Source: Mageeibacillus sp. UBA3708
Lineage (GTDB): Bacteria > Bacillota > Clostridia > Saccharofermentanales > Saccharofermentanaceae
NCBI GenBank assembly: GCA_002371375.1
Contig: DFIB01000083.1
Coordinates: 1 to 24,892, forward strand
Direction: 5' to 3'
DNA length: 24,892 nt
Part shown: positions 16,701 through 23,350 of the stretch, piece after piece
Numbering within the stretch: the first letter of the stretch is position 1
How the letters are laid out: every line of letters begins with the position of its first letter
Notes under the pieces: model-generated
Seen by the model: the letters and a program-made list of their open reading frames with translations, nothing else
The model's database searches: none
What the model was told of the DNA's origin: nothing
Program-made: the position numbers and the translations under genes

Positions 16701-18199
16701 ACTTCCCCGGAGAGATCAAAGTCTCTGCCGCACAGATGATGGATGCTTCTGCTTTGTCAGGCAGTTCTGGGTATGCGGTAAATATCTACGGCGATGATTA
16801 TAAGGAACTGGAACGCATCAGCGGCGATGTGCGCAAGATTTTCGAGGCGCAGCAGGGAATTGAAGAAATAACTGACAACTTTACCGACGGCGCTGACACT
16901 CTGCAGGTGGTCATAGACCGCGACAAGGCAATGGGTTACGGTCTTACTGTCGCTCAGATCTACGCGGAGATCATGTCCCATACCACAGAGAAAGTCAAGG
17001 CTACTACGATTACCGTAAACGGCACTCAGATGAATGTCGAGATAGTCGACGATACCGATACTCTTACCAAAGAGACGCTCATGGACATTGAATTTGAAGA
17101 AGTTGACATGACACAAATGGCAGGTGCCTCAGGGTCAGGCGATATGTCTTCATTTGACTCGATGGGTGACATGAGCTCAATGATGAATGGGGATAAGGAT
17201 GAGGAGGATTCCGATAAGGAGTCTGATGATAAGCCCAAGACGCACAAGCTCTCTGAGTTTGCCACGGTGATCGAGACAAAGACGTCCAATTCAAGAAGTC
17301 GTAAGAACCTCGCTCATTACGTGACTGTGTCCTCATCTACTGTGGATGGATATAATACGACGCTTATATCCCGTGAGATACAGCCTAAGATCGATCAGTA
17401 TGCGGAGTCGCTGCCTGACGGTTATTCGATAGAAGTTGCCGGTGAATCCACACAGGTCATGGAGATGGTCGTTCAGATGTTGGAGATGGCAGCGCTTGCA
17501 CTTCTGTTCGTATATCTGATAATGGTTGCGCAGTTCCAGAGCCTGTTGTCGCCGTTCATCATCATGTTTACAATCCCTCTTGCGTTTACTGGCGGTATGC
17601 TCGGACTCCTCATCGGACAGATACAGTTATCAATGCTGTCAATGCTCGGATTTGTAATCCTTATGGGTACGGTCGTTAATAACGGTATCGTATTCGTCGA
17701 CTACGCGAATCAGTTGAGGATCGGCGGTCTGGAACGCCATGACGCCCTTATAGCTACAGGTAAGACGAGAATGAGACCTATCCTCATGACTGCACTTACG
17801 ACTATCCTGGCCATGTCAATGATGATCTTCGGTACGGGTATGTCGACTCAGCTCGGAAGAGGTATGGCTGTTGTTATCGCAGGCGGTCTGATATATGCCA
17901 CATTGATGACACTTTATATCGTTCCGATCGTGTACGACATACTGTTTAAGCGTAAGCCTCTCAACGTGGATGTAGGTGACGATATCGAGGAAGTTGTTGA
18001 CGATGCTGCACAGTACATTGCAGAGATGGAAGCAGCCAGGAAGGCCGAGGAAGGAAATGCATCTGAAAATATTAAGGTGCAGCATCAGAAAGGAGTTGCC
18101 GCAGATGGCTCAGATGATAATGCAGATCAGACGGGCAGAAGCGAAGGACCTGAACCGGTTGAAGGACCTACTAGACCAGGTGGATCTGGTCCATCATAA
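13739..18199 (+). CDS. RND efflux pump with large coiled-coil insertion
   Basis: A 1486-residue inner-membrane exporter of the HAE/AcrB type, several hundred residues longer than the usual 1000-1100. The first helix (about 9-28) is followed by porter sequence (PGASPEKVEEQLTGPLE). Residues about 200-545 are a long insertion full of Ala/Glu/Lys heptads (EKLDEAKEKLDDAQKKLEEA) with further coil arms near 265-345 and 500-540. Porter sequence then resumes and the helices follow. The helix-4 relay is LVDNSVVVMEN with Asp747; the counterpart helix in the second half carries VVNNGIVFVDYAN. There is an acidic linker near 1140-1170 (DKDEEDSDKESDD). No separate adaptor or outer-membrane channel gene is present, as expected for a Gram-positive. 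The ribosome binding site is weak (AGGA, 13 bases before the ATG). Its last 31 codons overlap the next gene. Substrate unknown. Confidence 0.93.
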   Translation: MERLSVKKPFTILVAALIIIALGGVSLSKLQMDLLPEISLPYVIVVTAYPGASPEKVEEQLTGPLENALGTISGVENVMSTSAENYSMVQLEFADGTDMNTAMVRVSSALNQIESSLPEGSTTPNIIEISMDMLATMYVAVEREGYDIYQLSDFVNYDVIPEISREEGVASINTIGLVEKSILVELNKDKIDALNDRILTKTNDKLAEAQEKLDEAKEKLDDAQKKLEEAQAGFGSTMSGAIFDNLDKQAPGIAKNLKKMISDLKKQLEGVAEGIEGLQNEAERRVAESEKAVAAAKKTLDDANADLTEAQQELDSANAALAQAQQALDDYMSRPDADPSSDEYKELEAAVNTATENAAKAKQNVSDKTGKVTSATEVYKTAMDELTAANLAASGLSDEQIAQTVASIDQIIDMLDQMGAEIDGSSFNRLLATTRRMVSAITQITQLLQAVQTMDVSGIMQDSLKRVNTTLDSLTNTVNSIPQMLKGLEKMFAGLTQGQLDAAVGFATAANQLSDAQAQLDMAQAQYDKAKEAALKNANADALISPQTLSQLIYAQNFSMPVGYIDDKDDNSWLLRVGEEFGSSEEISTALLIDNEIIGSVKLEDIADVTVIDNSGDSLSRLNGNDTIVLCVYKSSSVGTNDVSRNCNRALKELEKKYPGTHTVNLVDQGDYISMIVESVLQSMIIGAILAIIILAIFLKDFKPTLVVAISIPMSVLLAIVLMYFTGLELNVMTLSGLSLGIGMLVDNSVVVMENIFRLRGTGMSAPRAAVQGAKQVRGAIIASTLTTVCVFLPAVFASGTVRTLLYPMAMSIGFCLVGSLVIALTVVPASSSTLMKNTKPKEHKLFEKVVNGYGKSLAWCLKHKFIPLLIAVVLLAFSVWEVFRMGIVYIPEIVTNEINISIETPEEMTREESYAEAEAIMNKILTVEGVENVGLMDSGSTLGFFGGGLGGNSQSYGRYTCNALMPEGTSAEKMKAVSTVIEEQLKDFPGEIKVSAAQMMDASALSGSSGYAVNIYGDDYKELERISGDVRKIFEAQQGIEEITDNFTDGADTLQVVIDRDKAMGYGLTVAQIYAEIMSHTTEKVKATTITVNGTQMNVEIVDDTDTLTKETLMDIEFEEVDMTQMAGASGSGDMSSFDSMGDMSSMMNGDKDEEDSDKESDDKPKTHKLSEFATVIETKTSNSRSRKNLAHYVTVSSSTVDGYNTTLISREIQPKIDQYAESLPDGYSIEVAGESTQVMEMVVQMLEMAALALLFVYLIMVAQFQSLLSPFIIMFTIPLAFTGGMLGLLIGQIQLSMLSMLGFVILMGTVVNNGIVFVDYANQLRIGGLERHDALIATGKTRMRPILMTALTTILAMSMMIFGTGMSTQLGRGMAVVIAGGLIYATLMTLYIVPIVYDILFKRKPLNVDVGDDIEEVVDDAAQYIAEMEAARKAEEGNASENIKVQHQKGVAADGSDDNADQTGRSEGPEPVEGPTRPGGSGPS

Positions 18200-18587
18200 C
18201 GGCAGACCTGACCTTTTTAAGATCGGACGCAAATATAACGATGATCAGCTTCTTGAGATCATCGGTGATGACTCGAGACCGGTATTTGTCGCGGTGTCTT
18301 CAGACGGTGTGGTGCTCGGATATTGTTTCTGCATTATTCAGCAGACGTTGTATGATAATGTCCTGACAGATATCAAGACTCTGTACATTGATGATCTGTG
18401 TGTGGACGGGTCCTGCCGCAGGAACGGCGTGGGTAGGATGCTGTATGAAAGCGCCGTGTCACATGCTCGTGATCTGGGATGTCATAATGTAACGCTCAAT
18501 GTTTGGGAGATGAATCCGGGTGCGCGTGCATTCTACGAGTCACTGGGGATGAAGCCGCTTAAGACTTATATGGAAGAGCTGCTGTAG
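18105..18587 (+). CDS. GNAT-family N-acetyltransferase
   Basis: A 160-residue cytoplasmic acetyltransferase that would use acetyl-CoA on an amine. The fold's landmarks are IRRAEAKDLNRLKDLL near the N-terminus, the VHHNGRPDLFK segment, the strand LYIDDLCVD, the acetyl-CoA loop RRNGVG (Q/RxxGxG type), and NPGARAFYESLGM near the end. The reading frame is open further upstream, but the ATG at 18105 has AAAGGAG ten bases before it and gives the normal family length. It therefore overlaps the end of the RND gene by 95 bases in another frame. The RND tail there is Gly/Ser/Pro-rich and unlike pump sequence, so the acetyltransferase is the constrained frame. Substrate unknown. Confidence 0.9.
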   Translation: MAQMIMQIRRAEAKDLNRLKDLLDQVDLVHHNGRPDLFKIGRKYNDDQLLEIIGDDSRPVFVAVSSDGVVLGYCFCIIQQTLYDNVLTDIKTLYIDDLCVDGSCRRNGVGRMLYESAVSHARDLGCHNVTLNVWEMNPGARAFYESLGMKPLKTYMEELL

Positions 18588-18588
18588 A

Positions 18589-18716
18589 GAAGCCTGCAGG
18601 TTACTTGCTCGCTATAGTCCTCGGTTTTGACGCTCGCTGCAAGCATGTAAGTGAATAGAGATGCCATCACGGCGCCAAAACCTGCGAAAGTCCGCTCGCA
18701 AGCAACTGCAGGCTTC
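18589..18716. repeat. Long imperfect stem-loop, nested inverted repeats
   Basis: GAAGCCTGCAG (18589-18599) pairs perfectly with CTGCAGGCTTC (18706-18716); the pairing continues as TTACTTGC (18601-18608) with GCAAGCAA (18698-18705) with one mismatch. A nested inner pair follows: GGTTTTGACGC (18623-18633) with GCGCCAAAACC (18672-18682), ten of eleven bases. The 128-base structure begins two bases after the GNAT stop. It has no T-run, so it is not a classic terminator. It could be an mRNA 3' stabiliser, a small structured RNA, or a remnant of a small mobile repeat. Confidence 0.6.
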
Positions 18717-18856
18717 ACAGGTGGTGACCGGTTTGCATGCCCGCTTGTGCTCAAAGCAGTTCCGGGACAGGGCATTGAGCTTGACGGGTGGTAGCCGGAT
18801 CGACAGACACTGAAATTGAAAATTCGAACCCTTCTAATGTTACAAACAGATTACAG

Positions 18857-18958
18857 TCCGCAAAAAATGCGGAAAACTATGGTATTTTTCGCGGATTCGC
18901 AGATATATAGAATTCTTTCCGCGAAAACTGCGGAAGGAATGCCGTTTTTCCGCGGAAA
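18857..18958. repeat. Cluster of GCGGA/TCCGC hairpins
   Basis: Three short perfect inverted repeats share one core: TCCGCA-AAAAA-TGCGGA (18857-18873), TTCCGC-N7-GCGGAA (18917-18935) and TTTCCGCGGAAA (18947-18958). A half-like CGCGGA lies at 18890-18895. Arms of different hairpins can also pair with each other. This may be a two-way terminator zone for the convergent operons, or a set of protein-binding sites. Confidence 0.5.
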
Positions 18959-19084
18959 CGTTGTCGGTGAAAAGAATGAATGCAGCTCACAAGCAGTTGC
19001 ATTTGTATCAATACGTGCCATCATTCCGGTGCTGAGAACATCAGCCTGATGACTGACCGGTTACCTGCAGGCTGCGGGCGCAGT

Positions 19085-20056
19085 TTACGTCTGCGGCTTG
19101 ACCCATGGAACGAGCGGATTGTCATAATCCTCACTGTCTTTTGTGCAGACATAGGCGTCGAGTATCTTACCCATCGGCCAATCGGCAGTTATGTGGGCAT
19201 ACAGAGGCTCGCCGTTCTCTGAACGAAGCTCGTAGAAATAATCATATCCGGTGCTGTTGGACTGCTTGAACTCAACGTTAGGATCACCTATCCTGTCCTG
19301 CACTTCACGATTGCCGAGGTCATCACGGTGAGCCATGAGAAGATCTCTCATCTCGTCAGCCGTGAGCTTTGGAGTATCCGTGTCAGTCCACAGGTAAGGA
19401 CAGCCGTTGATCAATTTGGCGGAGACTTCCTCGCTGCTGCGGATCGCACAGATTACGCAGTCTTCGGTATCTGCATCGTATTCGGGGATCTTCTGGATCC
19501 GGTCTATGTATTCTGCATCCGCTTCCAGATTGCGTATTGCAAATTGTCTGACACCGATCTTCTCGGGACTGCCGGTATACTCATAGCAGACCCTGAGGGT
19601 TATGTCGTAGTATTCTCCGTTAAGCCGTACATTGGCGCGGCTGGATGCATTGCTGATGACTGTATTTCCTCTGATCGAACCGCCTGCGCCGGACGGCATT
19701 CTCTTGATCTCAGCTTTGCCGAGTCCTTCGGGGTAATTGGCGAAGAAGTCGTCAACCATCCTGTCGAATCCGGAAGAATCACGTAGTTCTTTTGTAAAAC
19801 AGTCGGCGAACGCTTTTTTATCACCATCCTCGGCCGCCTTGAGGAGCCTGTCATATGCATCATTTATCGCGGTCTTCTCGGAAACATACTCATTTGTCCA
19901 TTTATCTGCCAGACAATCATATTCCACGGCATCTTTGTTACCTCCGAACAGACTCCCGAACTTGCCGAGAACATTACTGCACCCTGTAGTCAACACAAGG
20001 AGAACCGCTGCCGTTACAAGGATGATTCCAAAAGACATAGGTCTTTTTGCTCTCAT
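19085..20056 (-). CDS. DUF5104-type lipoprotein, second copy
   Basis: A 323-residue lipoprotein with signal helix at about 9-23 and lipobox TTGC, Cys26. Residues 50-175 look like DUF5104, a Firmicute lipoprotein domain of unknown function: DAYDRLLKAAEDGDKKAFADCF, a helical segment, then strand-rich NGEYYDITLRVCYEY. The second half (LWTDTDTPKLTADEMRDLL ... IGDPN ... GYDYFYEL ... PLYAHI) is shared only with its neighbour. A Cys-x-x-Cys lies at 200-203 (DCVICAIRSSEEVSA) and recurs in the paralogue. GGAGG lies five bases before the ATG, and the gene starts 22 bases after its paralogue's stop, so they form an operon. Function unknown. Confidence 0.85.
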   Translation of the reverse strand: MRAKRPMSFGIILVTAAVLLVLTTGCSNVLGKFGSLFGGNKDAVEYDCLADKWTNEYVSEKTAINDAYDRLLKAAEDGDKKAFADCFTKELRDSSGFDRMVDDFFANYPEGLGKAEIKRMPSGAGGSIRGNTVISNASSRANVRLNGEYYDITLRVCYEYTGSPEKIGVRQFAIRNLEADAEYIDRIQKIPEYDADTEDCVICAIRSSEEVSAKLINGCPYLWTDTDTPKLTADEMRDLLMAHRDDLGNREVQDRIGDPNVEFKQSNSTGYDYFYELRSENGEPLYAHITADWPMGKILDAYVCTKDSEDYDNPLVPWVKPQT

Positions 20057-20078
20057 GTTTACCTCCTTCTGTCACAGA

Positions 20079-21041
20079 TCATCTGTCTTCGGGCTTTATA
20101 TAGGGAGCCAGCGGCTCATCGAAATACTGTTTGTCCTCATCGCATACGTATGCATCGATAATGTAACCGTCGTCCGATAATGAAACGATATGTGCATAAA
20201 GCGGTTTGCCGTCATCTGACTTAAGCTCATAGTAGAAATCGTAACCGTTCGCGCTGTGCATCTTGAAAACTGAATTCGGCTCGCCTATCGTCTTCCTGGC
20301 GATGCCCAGATCGCGGCTTTCCATCAGCAAGTTGCGCATCTCATCCTCTGTCAGCTTCGGAGTCGGAGTATCGCTCCACAGACGCGGGATGCCGTTTATC
20401 CTCCTGGCCGATACTTCGCTGCTGCTCCTGATATCGCATAACAGACAGATATCGTCCTTGTTGTCAGGGTCTTTATTATATTCATCCAGAAAAACAGCAC
20501 GCGCTTCGGTGTTCATCACGGTAAAATACGTCACGCCAACCTTATCGGGTTCGTCGGTATTCTCGTAGCAGAATCCCAGGTCGATGCGGTACCATTCTCC
20601 GTCGAAGGTCACTTCGGTATATGTGCTTGCATCCAGGACATTGTGCCCGTAATTATACGATCCGCTGCCGGAACACCCGTGTGACTCGCGTTCAACACTG
20701 CCTAATCCCTTGGGGTATGCTTCAAGGAACTTATCGAGCGTGTCATCAAATCCGGGGCTTGTCCTCAGCTCCTTCGTGAAGTTCGCGGCGAAAGCATCTC
20801 TGTCACCTTTGTCGGCTGATTCAAGGAGAGCCTCCATGACTTCTTTGGCAGCAGCGGAATCCATTACATGTTCGTTCTGCCACTTCTCGGGGAGGGAATC
20901 ATAATTCTTATCATCGAAAGGATTGAGCCCCTTAAAGACTCTGCCGAGGTTCTCGCCCAGGCGGTCATTCCTGCAGCCGGCGAGCGCAACGCAGCACATG
21001 ATAAGCGAAATACTGATTATTATATATAAATATCTCTTCAT
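20079..21041 (-). CDS. DUF5104-type lipoprotein, first copy
   Basis: A 320-residue paralogue of the protein encoded immediately downstream, matching it across almost the whole length (for example FTKELR, YPxGLG, CYE, IRSSxEVSA, TPKLTxDEMRxLLM, PLYAHI). The signal helix (about 5-20) ends in the lipobox LAGC with Cys23. The paired cysteines are Cys199 and Cys202 (ICLLCDIRSSSEVSA). The start has only a weak GGTTGG upstream, and an extended -10 promoter sits about 40 bases before it. DUF5104 membership is a pattern call. The second half may be a separate extracellular domain; no enzyme motif is visible. Function unknown. Confidence 0.85.
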   Translation of the reverse strand: MKRYLYIIISISLIMCCVALAGCRNDRLGENLGRVFKGLNPFDDKNYDSLPEKWQNEHVMDSAAAKEVMEALLESADKGDRDAFAANFTKELRTSPGFDDTLDKFLEAYPKGLGSVERESHGCSGSGSYNYGHNVLDASTYTEVTFDGEWYRIDLGFCYENTDEPDKVGVTYFTVMNTEARAVFLDEYNKDPDNKDDICLLCDIRSSSEVSARRINGIPRLWSDTPTPKLTEDEMRNLLMESRDLGIARKTIGEPNSVFKMHSANGYDFYYELKSDDGKPLYAHIVSLSDDGYIIDAYVCDEDKQYFDEPLAPYIKPEDR

Positions 21042-21081
21042 ATAACCAACCTGATCCCATTAACCTTACACCGGCAAGGTG

Positions 21082-21090
21082 ATTATAGCA
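21082..21090 (-). promoter_or_regulatory. Extended -10 promoter of the lipoprotein pair
   Basis: On the minus strand this reads TGCTATAAT, a perfect extended -10. The start would be near 21075, about 34 bases before the ATG at 21041. A partial -35 (TTGTGG) lies 18 bases upstream. It runs back to back with the mraZ promoter. Confidence 0.55.
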
Positions 21091-21119
21091 TGTTTTCGAT
21101 AAAAACCACAAAAAAACAC

Positions 21120-21148
21120 TTGCGTTAATCTAATGTTACGAATAAAAT
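21120..21148 (+). promoter_or_regulatory. Promoter of the mraZ (dcw) cluster
   Basis: TTGCGT (21120-21125), a 17-base spacer, then TAAAAT (21143-21148). Transcription would start near 21155, at the edge of the three MraZ-type repeats, leaving a leader of about 100 bases before mraZ. Confidence 0.55.
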
Positions 21149-21155
21149 ACAAATG

Positions 21156-21185
21156 TGTGGTGATTTGGGGAAATTTTGGGAAATA
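21156..21185 (+). promoter_or_regulatory. MraZ operator (period-10 TGGG repeats)
   Basis: Three adjacent 10-base units, TGTGGTGATT, TGGGGAAATT and TTGGGAAATA, follow the -10 element directly. MraZ in Escherichia coli binds TGGGN direct repeats spaced to a 10-base period just upstream of its own gene and represses the cluster. The same layout here strongly suggests autoregulation. The first unit is degenerate. Confidence 0.75.
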
Positions 21186-21255
21186 TTTGTCACTAACGAC
21201 CAGATATTAACAGAATTTCGTCCTGAAGACAACAAAACATGCATGGAGCAGGTGA

Positions 21256-21687
21256 ATGGCACGGGACATTAAGAAGATTGATGCCAAGGGAAGGTTATTC
21301 GTTCCCACAAGGCAGAGAGACACCTTTGGAGACACTGTTGTGGTTACCAACAGTCTTGACAGAGGGTATTTGTGTGTCTACACCGAGGACAGGTTTGAGC
21401 GTATCAAGGAAGATACGAAGTCGTGGAACGCAGTTGATGTCAAGACGAGAGTCATCAAGCGTGCGATCCTCGGGGAAGCTCTTTATACTAAGATCGATTC
21501 ACAGGGCAGGATAGCTGTATCCAACGAGCTGTGGGAGAAGATCGGAGCTAAGCCGGGTGACGAGATATGCATTTTCGATGAGGATGACAAACTCGAGATC
21601 TGCACGAAGGCATTCTATGATAATGAGAACCATGATTTAAGCGAGCTCGCCGGCATGGAGTCACAGTATTATGTCTCAAGTCTTTGA
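21256..21687 (+). CDS. mraZ: Transcriptional regulator MraZ
   Basis: A 143-residue DNA-binding protein with two AbrB-like half domains: DAKGRLFVPTRQRD at 9-22 and DSQGRIAVSNELWEKIG at 81-97, each with the DxxGR signature used for DNA contact. MraZ assembles into rings and represses the division and cell-wall cluster that it heads. A GGAG lies about eight bases before the ATG. The gene overlaps rsmH by 17 bases, which points to coupled translation. Period-10 TGGG repeats upstream are its probable target. Confidence 0.97.
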   Translation: MARDIKKIDAKGRLFVPTRQRDTFGDTVVVTNSLDRGYLCVYTEDRFERIKEDTKSWNAVDVKTRVIKRAILGEALYTKIDSQGRIAVSNELWEKIGAKPGDEICIFDEDDKLEICTKAFYDNENHDLSELAGMESQYYVSSL

Positions 21688-22618
21688 GCATATACCGGTA
21701 CTTTTTGACGAGTGCATGGAAGGACTGTGCATTAAGCCTGACGGCTGTTACATCGATTGTACGGCCGGAGGAGGAGGGCACAGCAGCGGCATAGCTGCAA
21801 GGCTTGGCAAAGACGGAATGCTTATCTCGTTGGATAAGGATGACGAGGCTTTGGCGGCCTGCGGGGAGAAGATAAAGCTTTTCCCCGGGATCAACTGGCG
21901 GACAGTCAGATCGGATTTTGCGGACATCGGCGATGTGGCAGAATCATTGAACCTTGAAGGAGCAGACGGAATACTTGCCGATCTCGGAGTGTCATCGCAT
22001 CAGATAGATACTCCGGAACGCGGATTCTCGTATGCGTCGGAGGGCCCGCTCGACATGAGGATGGACCGGACGAGGACGCTTACGGCCGAGAAGATAGTAA
22101 ATACATACAGCGAAGACAGACTGGCAGATATCTTCCACCTGTATGGTGAGGAACGCTTCAGCAGGAGGATCGCGGCAGGTATCGTAAGAGACAGGAAAAA
22201 TGAACCGTTCACAAGCACTCTGCAGCTTGCGGGCAGGATCGCCTCATACATGCCGGGACACGGCAGGGGAGAAGATCAGCATCCGGCGAGGAGATGCTTT
22301 CAGGCACTCCGCATAGAGGTGAACGGTGAACTTGACGGACTTAACAGCATGCTGGATTCCGGTATCAGGATCCTCAAGGACGGCGGAAGGATGTGCATCA
22401 TTACTTTCCATTCGCTGGAGGACCGAATAGTTAAGGACAAGTTCAAGATGTGGGAGAATCCGTGTACCTGTCCCAAGGATTTTCCGGTCTGTGTGTGCGG
22501 CAGGAAGCCGCTGGGTAAAGTAATAACAAGAAAGCCGGTGACAGCATCGGCTGAAGAGATAAAAAGCAACAGAAGAGCACACAGCTGCAAGCTGCGCATC
22601 TTCGAGAAGAGAGCTTAA
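21671..22618 (+). CDS. rsmH: 16S rRNA m4C1402 methyltransferase RsmH
   Basis: A 315-residue enzyme (formerly MraW) that N4-methylates cytidine 1402 of 16S rRNA with S-adenosylmethionine. It opens with the family's HIPVLFDECMEGL, followed by the cofactor loop DCTAGGGGHS at 29-38, SLDKDD near 53-58, ADLGVSSHQID, and GPLDMRMD. The C-terminal ITFHSLEDRIVK and the cysteine-rich CTCPKDFPVCVCG tract are also standard. The start lies inside the last codons of mraZ. Length and all motifs are normal. Confidence 0.97.
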   Translation: MSQVFEHIPVLFDECMEGLCIKPDGCYIDCTAGGGGHSSGIAARLGKDGMLISLDKDDEALAACGEKIKLFPGINWRTVRSDFADIGDVAESLNLEGADGILADLGVSSHQIDTPERGFSYASEGPLDMRMDRTRTLTAEKIVNTYSEDRLADIFHLYGEERFSRRIAAGIVRDRKNEPFTSTLQLAGRIASYMPGHGRGEDQHPARRCFQALRIEVNGELDGLNSMLDSGIRILKDGGRMCIITFHSLEDRIVKDKFKMWENPCTCPKDFPVCVCGRKPLGKVITRKPVTASAEEIKSNRRAHSCKLRIFEKRA

Positions 22619-22639
22619 GAAAGGGGGAGCCTGAGGCAA

Positions 22640-23338
22640 GTGGCAGTTAAGGAGCGCCGTCAGATGAAGAACGGTGGAAGGAGCAGGAAGGACAAGGTCC
22701 TTGATGAAGTTATCAACACCCGTAAGGATGTTTATATCCTCAACAATGATAATCATGTGATCAGGGAAGACAGGAACCCCGATCTTAGCGAATACAGCAT
22801 TGAACAGCTTCCCGGACAAGGGAACTTTATGTCGCGCGAAGATGTAGACCGCAATACGGAGAGATTCAGGGAGCACCTTGAGGAGGAATTCTCCAAGGCT
22901 GTTGCTCATGAACAGCACCGTAAGGCCCGCAAGCTTACGGGCAGAAGGATCTTTGAGACAGTCGTCGTGCTTCTTCTTGTCGTCTTTGTATCGGCTCTTC
23001 TCATCCTTATGATGTATCCTCAGACTCAGCTGGCCGAAATGAGCCGTGACAACGCGGCTGCGAAGGACAGGATCGCCGATCTCAAGAACGAGATCCTCGA
23101 TGCTGAGGAAGAGGCTAACGGTGTGTCCGACATGGACCGTATCAGAGCACAGGCGCTCGCTTTGGGAATGCAGGATCCCACCCAGAATCAGGTTGTAAAT
23201 CTGCCTATCCCGCGCAACGACTCACTCAAGACGATAGTATCCTATGATGCATACGGAATAAGCGAAGAGGCGCTTGACAGTGCCGTCGCAAGCCTAACTG
23301 ACTACTACAGGGCTCATCATTCCGGCAATGGCAACTGA
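22640..23338 (+). CDS. ftsL: FtsL-like division protein, long N-terminus
   Basis: A 232-residue single-pass membrane protein in the ftsL position of the cluster, between rsmH and a class B PBP. Residues 1-103 are charged and cytoplasmic, longer than the short tail of model FtsL proteins. A membrane helix spans about 105-126, then a coiled coil (AEMSRDNAAAKDRIADLKNE, 132-151) and the FtsL/DivIC-type end motif ALALGMQDPTQNQVV at 172-186. FtsL joins FtsB/DivIC and FtsQ/DivIB outside the membrane to activate septal cell-wall synthesis. The GTG start has GGGGGAG about eleven bases upstream. The last 40 residues are variable. The symbol is from position and shape, so moderately sure. Confidence 0.8.
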   Translation: MAVKERRQMKNGGRSRKDKVLDEVINTRKDVYILNNDNHVIREDRNPDLSEYSIEQLPGQGNFMSREDVDRNTERFREHLEEEFSKAVAHEQHRKARKLTGRRIFETVVVLLLVVFVSALLILMMYPQTQLAEMSRDNAAAKDRIADLKNEILDAEEEANGVSDMDRIRAQALALGMQDPTQNQVVNLPIPRNDSLKTIVSYDAYGISEEALDSAVASLTDYYRAHHSGNGN

Positions 23339-23350
23339 CGGCGGTGTTAG

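Larger units (their letters stand above)
18588..19084. other. 497-base gene-free, repeat-rich intergenic region
   Basis: The region lies between the plus-strand operon and the minus-strand lipoprotein pair, so both face into it. Short frames exist (for example 18816-19049) but lack ribosome binding sites and protein-like composition. It contains a long imperfect stem-loop, a cluster of GCGGA/TCCGC hairpins, the 9-base direct repeat TGACCGGTT (18725-18733 and 19054-19062), and a third copy of the CTGCAGGCT arm (19065-19073). No standard terminator with a T-run is obvious for either direction. Confidence 0.6.

Noticed and set aside
17976..18104. Upstream in-frame extension of the GNAT gene
   Set aside because: It is antisense-like shadow sequence over the RND tail; the ATG at 18105 has a good ribosome binding site and gives the normal GNAT length.
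18857..18958. Possible CRISPR-like array of GCGGA repeats
   Set aside because: Repeats are about 6 bases, inverted and irregularly spaced, with no cas genes in the window.
18816..19049. Possible small gene in the intergenic region
   Set aside because: The 77-codon frame runs through the hairpin cluster, lacks a ribosome binding site and shows no protein-like pattern.
19328..19786. 152-codon plus-strand frame
   Set aside because: It lies opposite a lipoprotein gene whose paralogue is conserved in sequence.
22244..22918. 224-codon minus-strand frame
   Set aside because: It is a shadow of rsmH and the ftsL-like gene, both of which are well supported.
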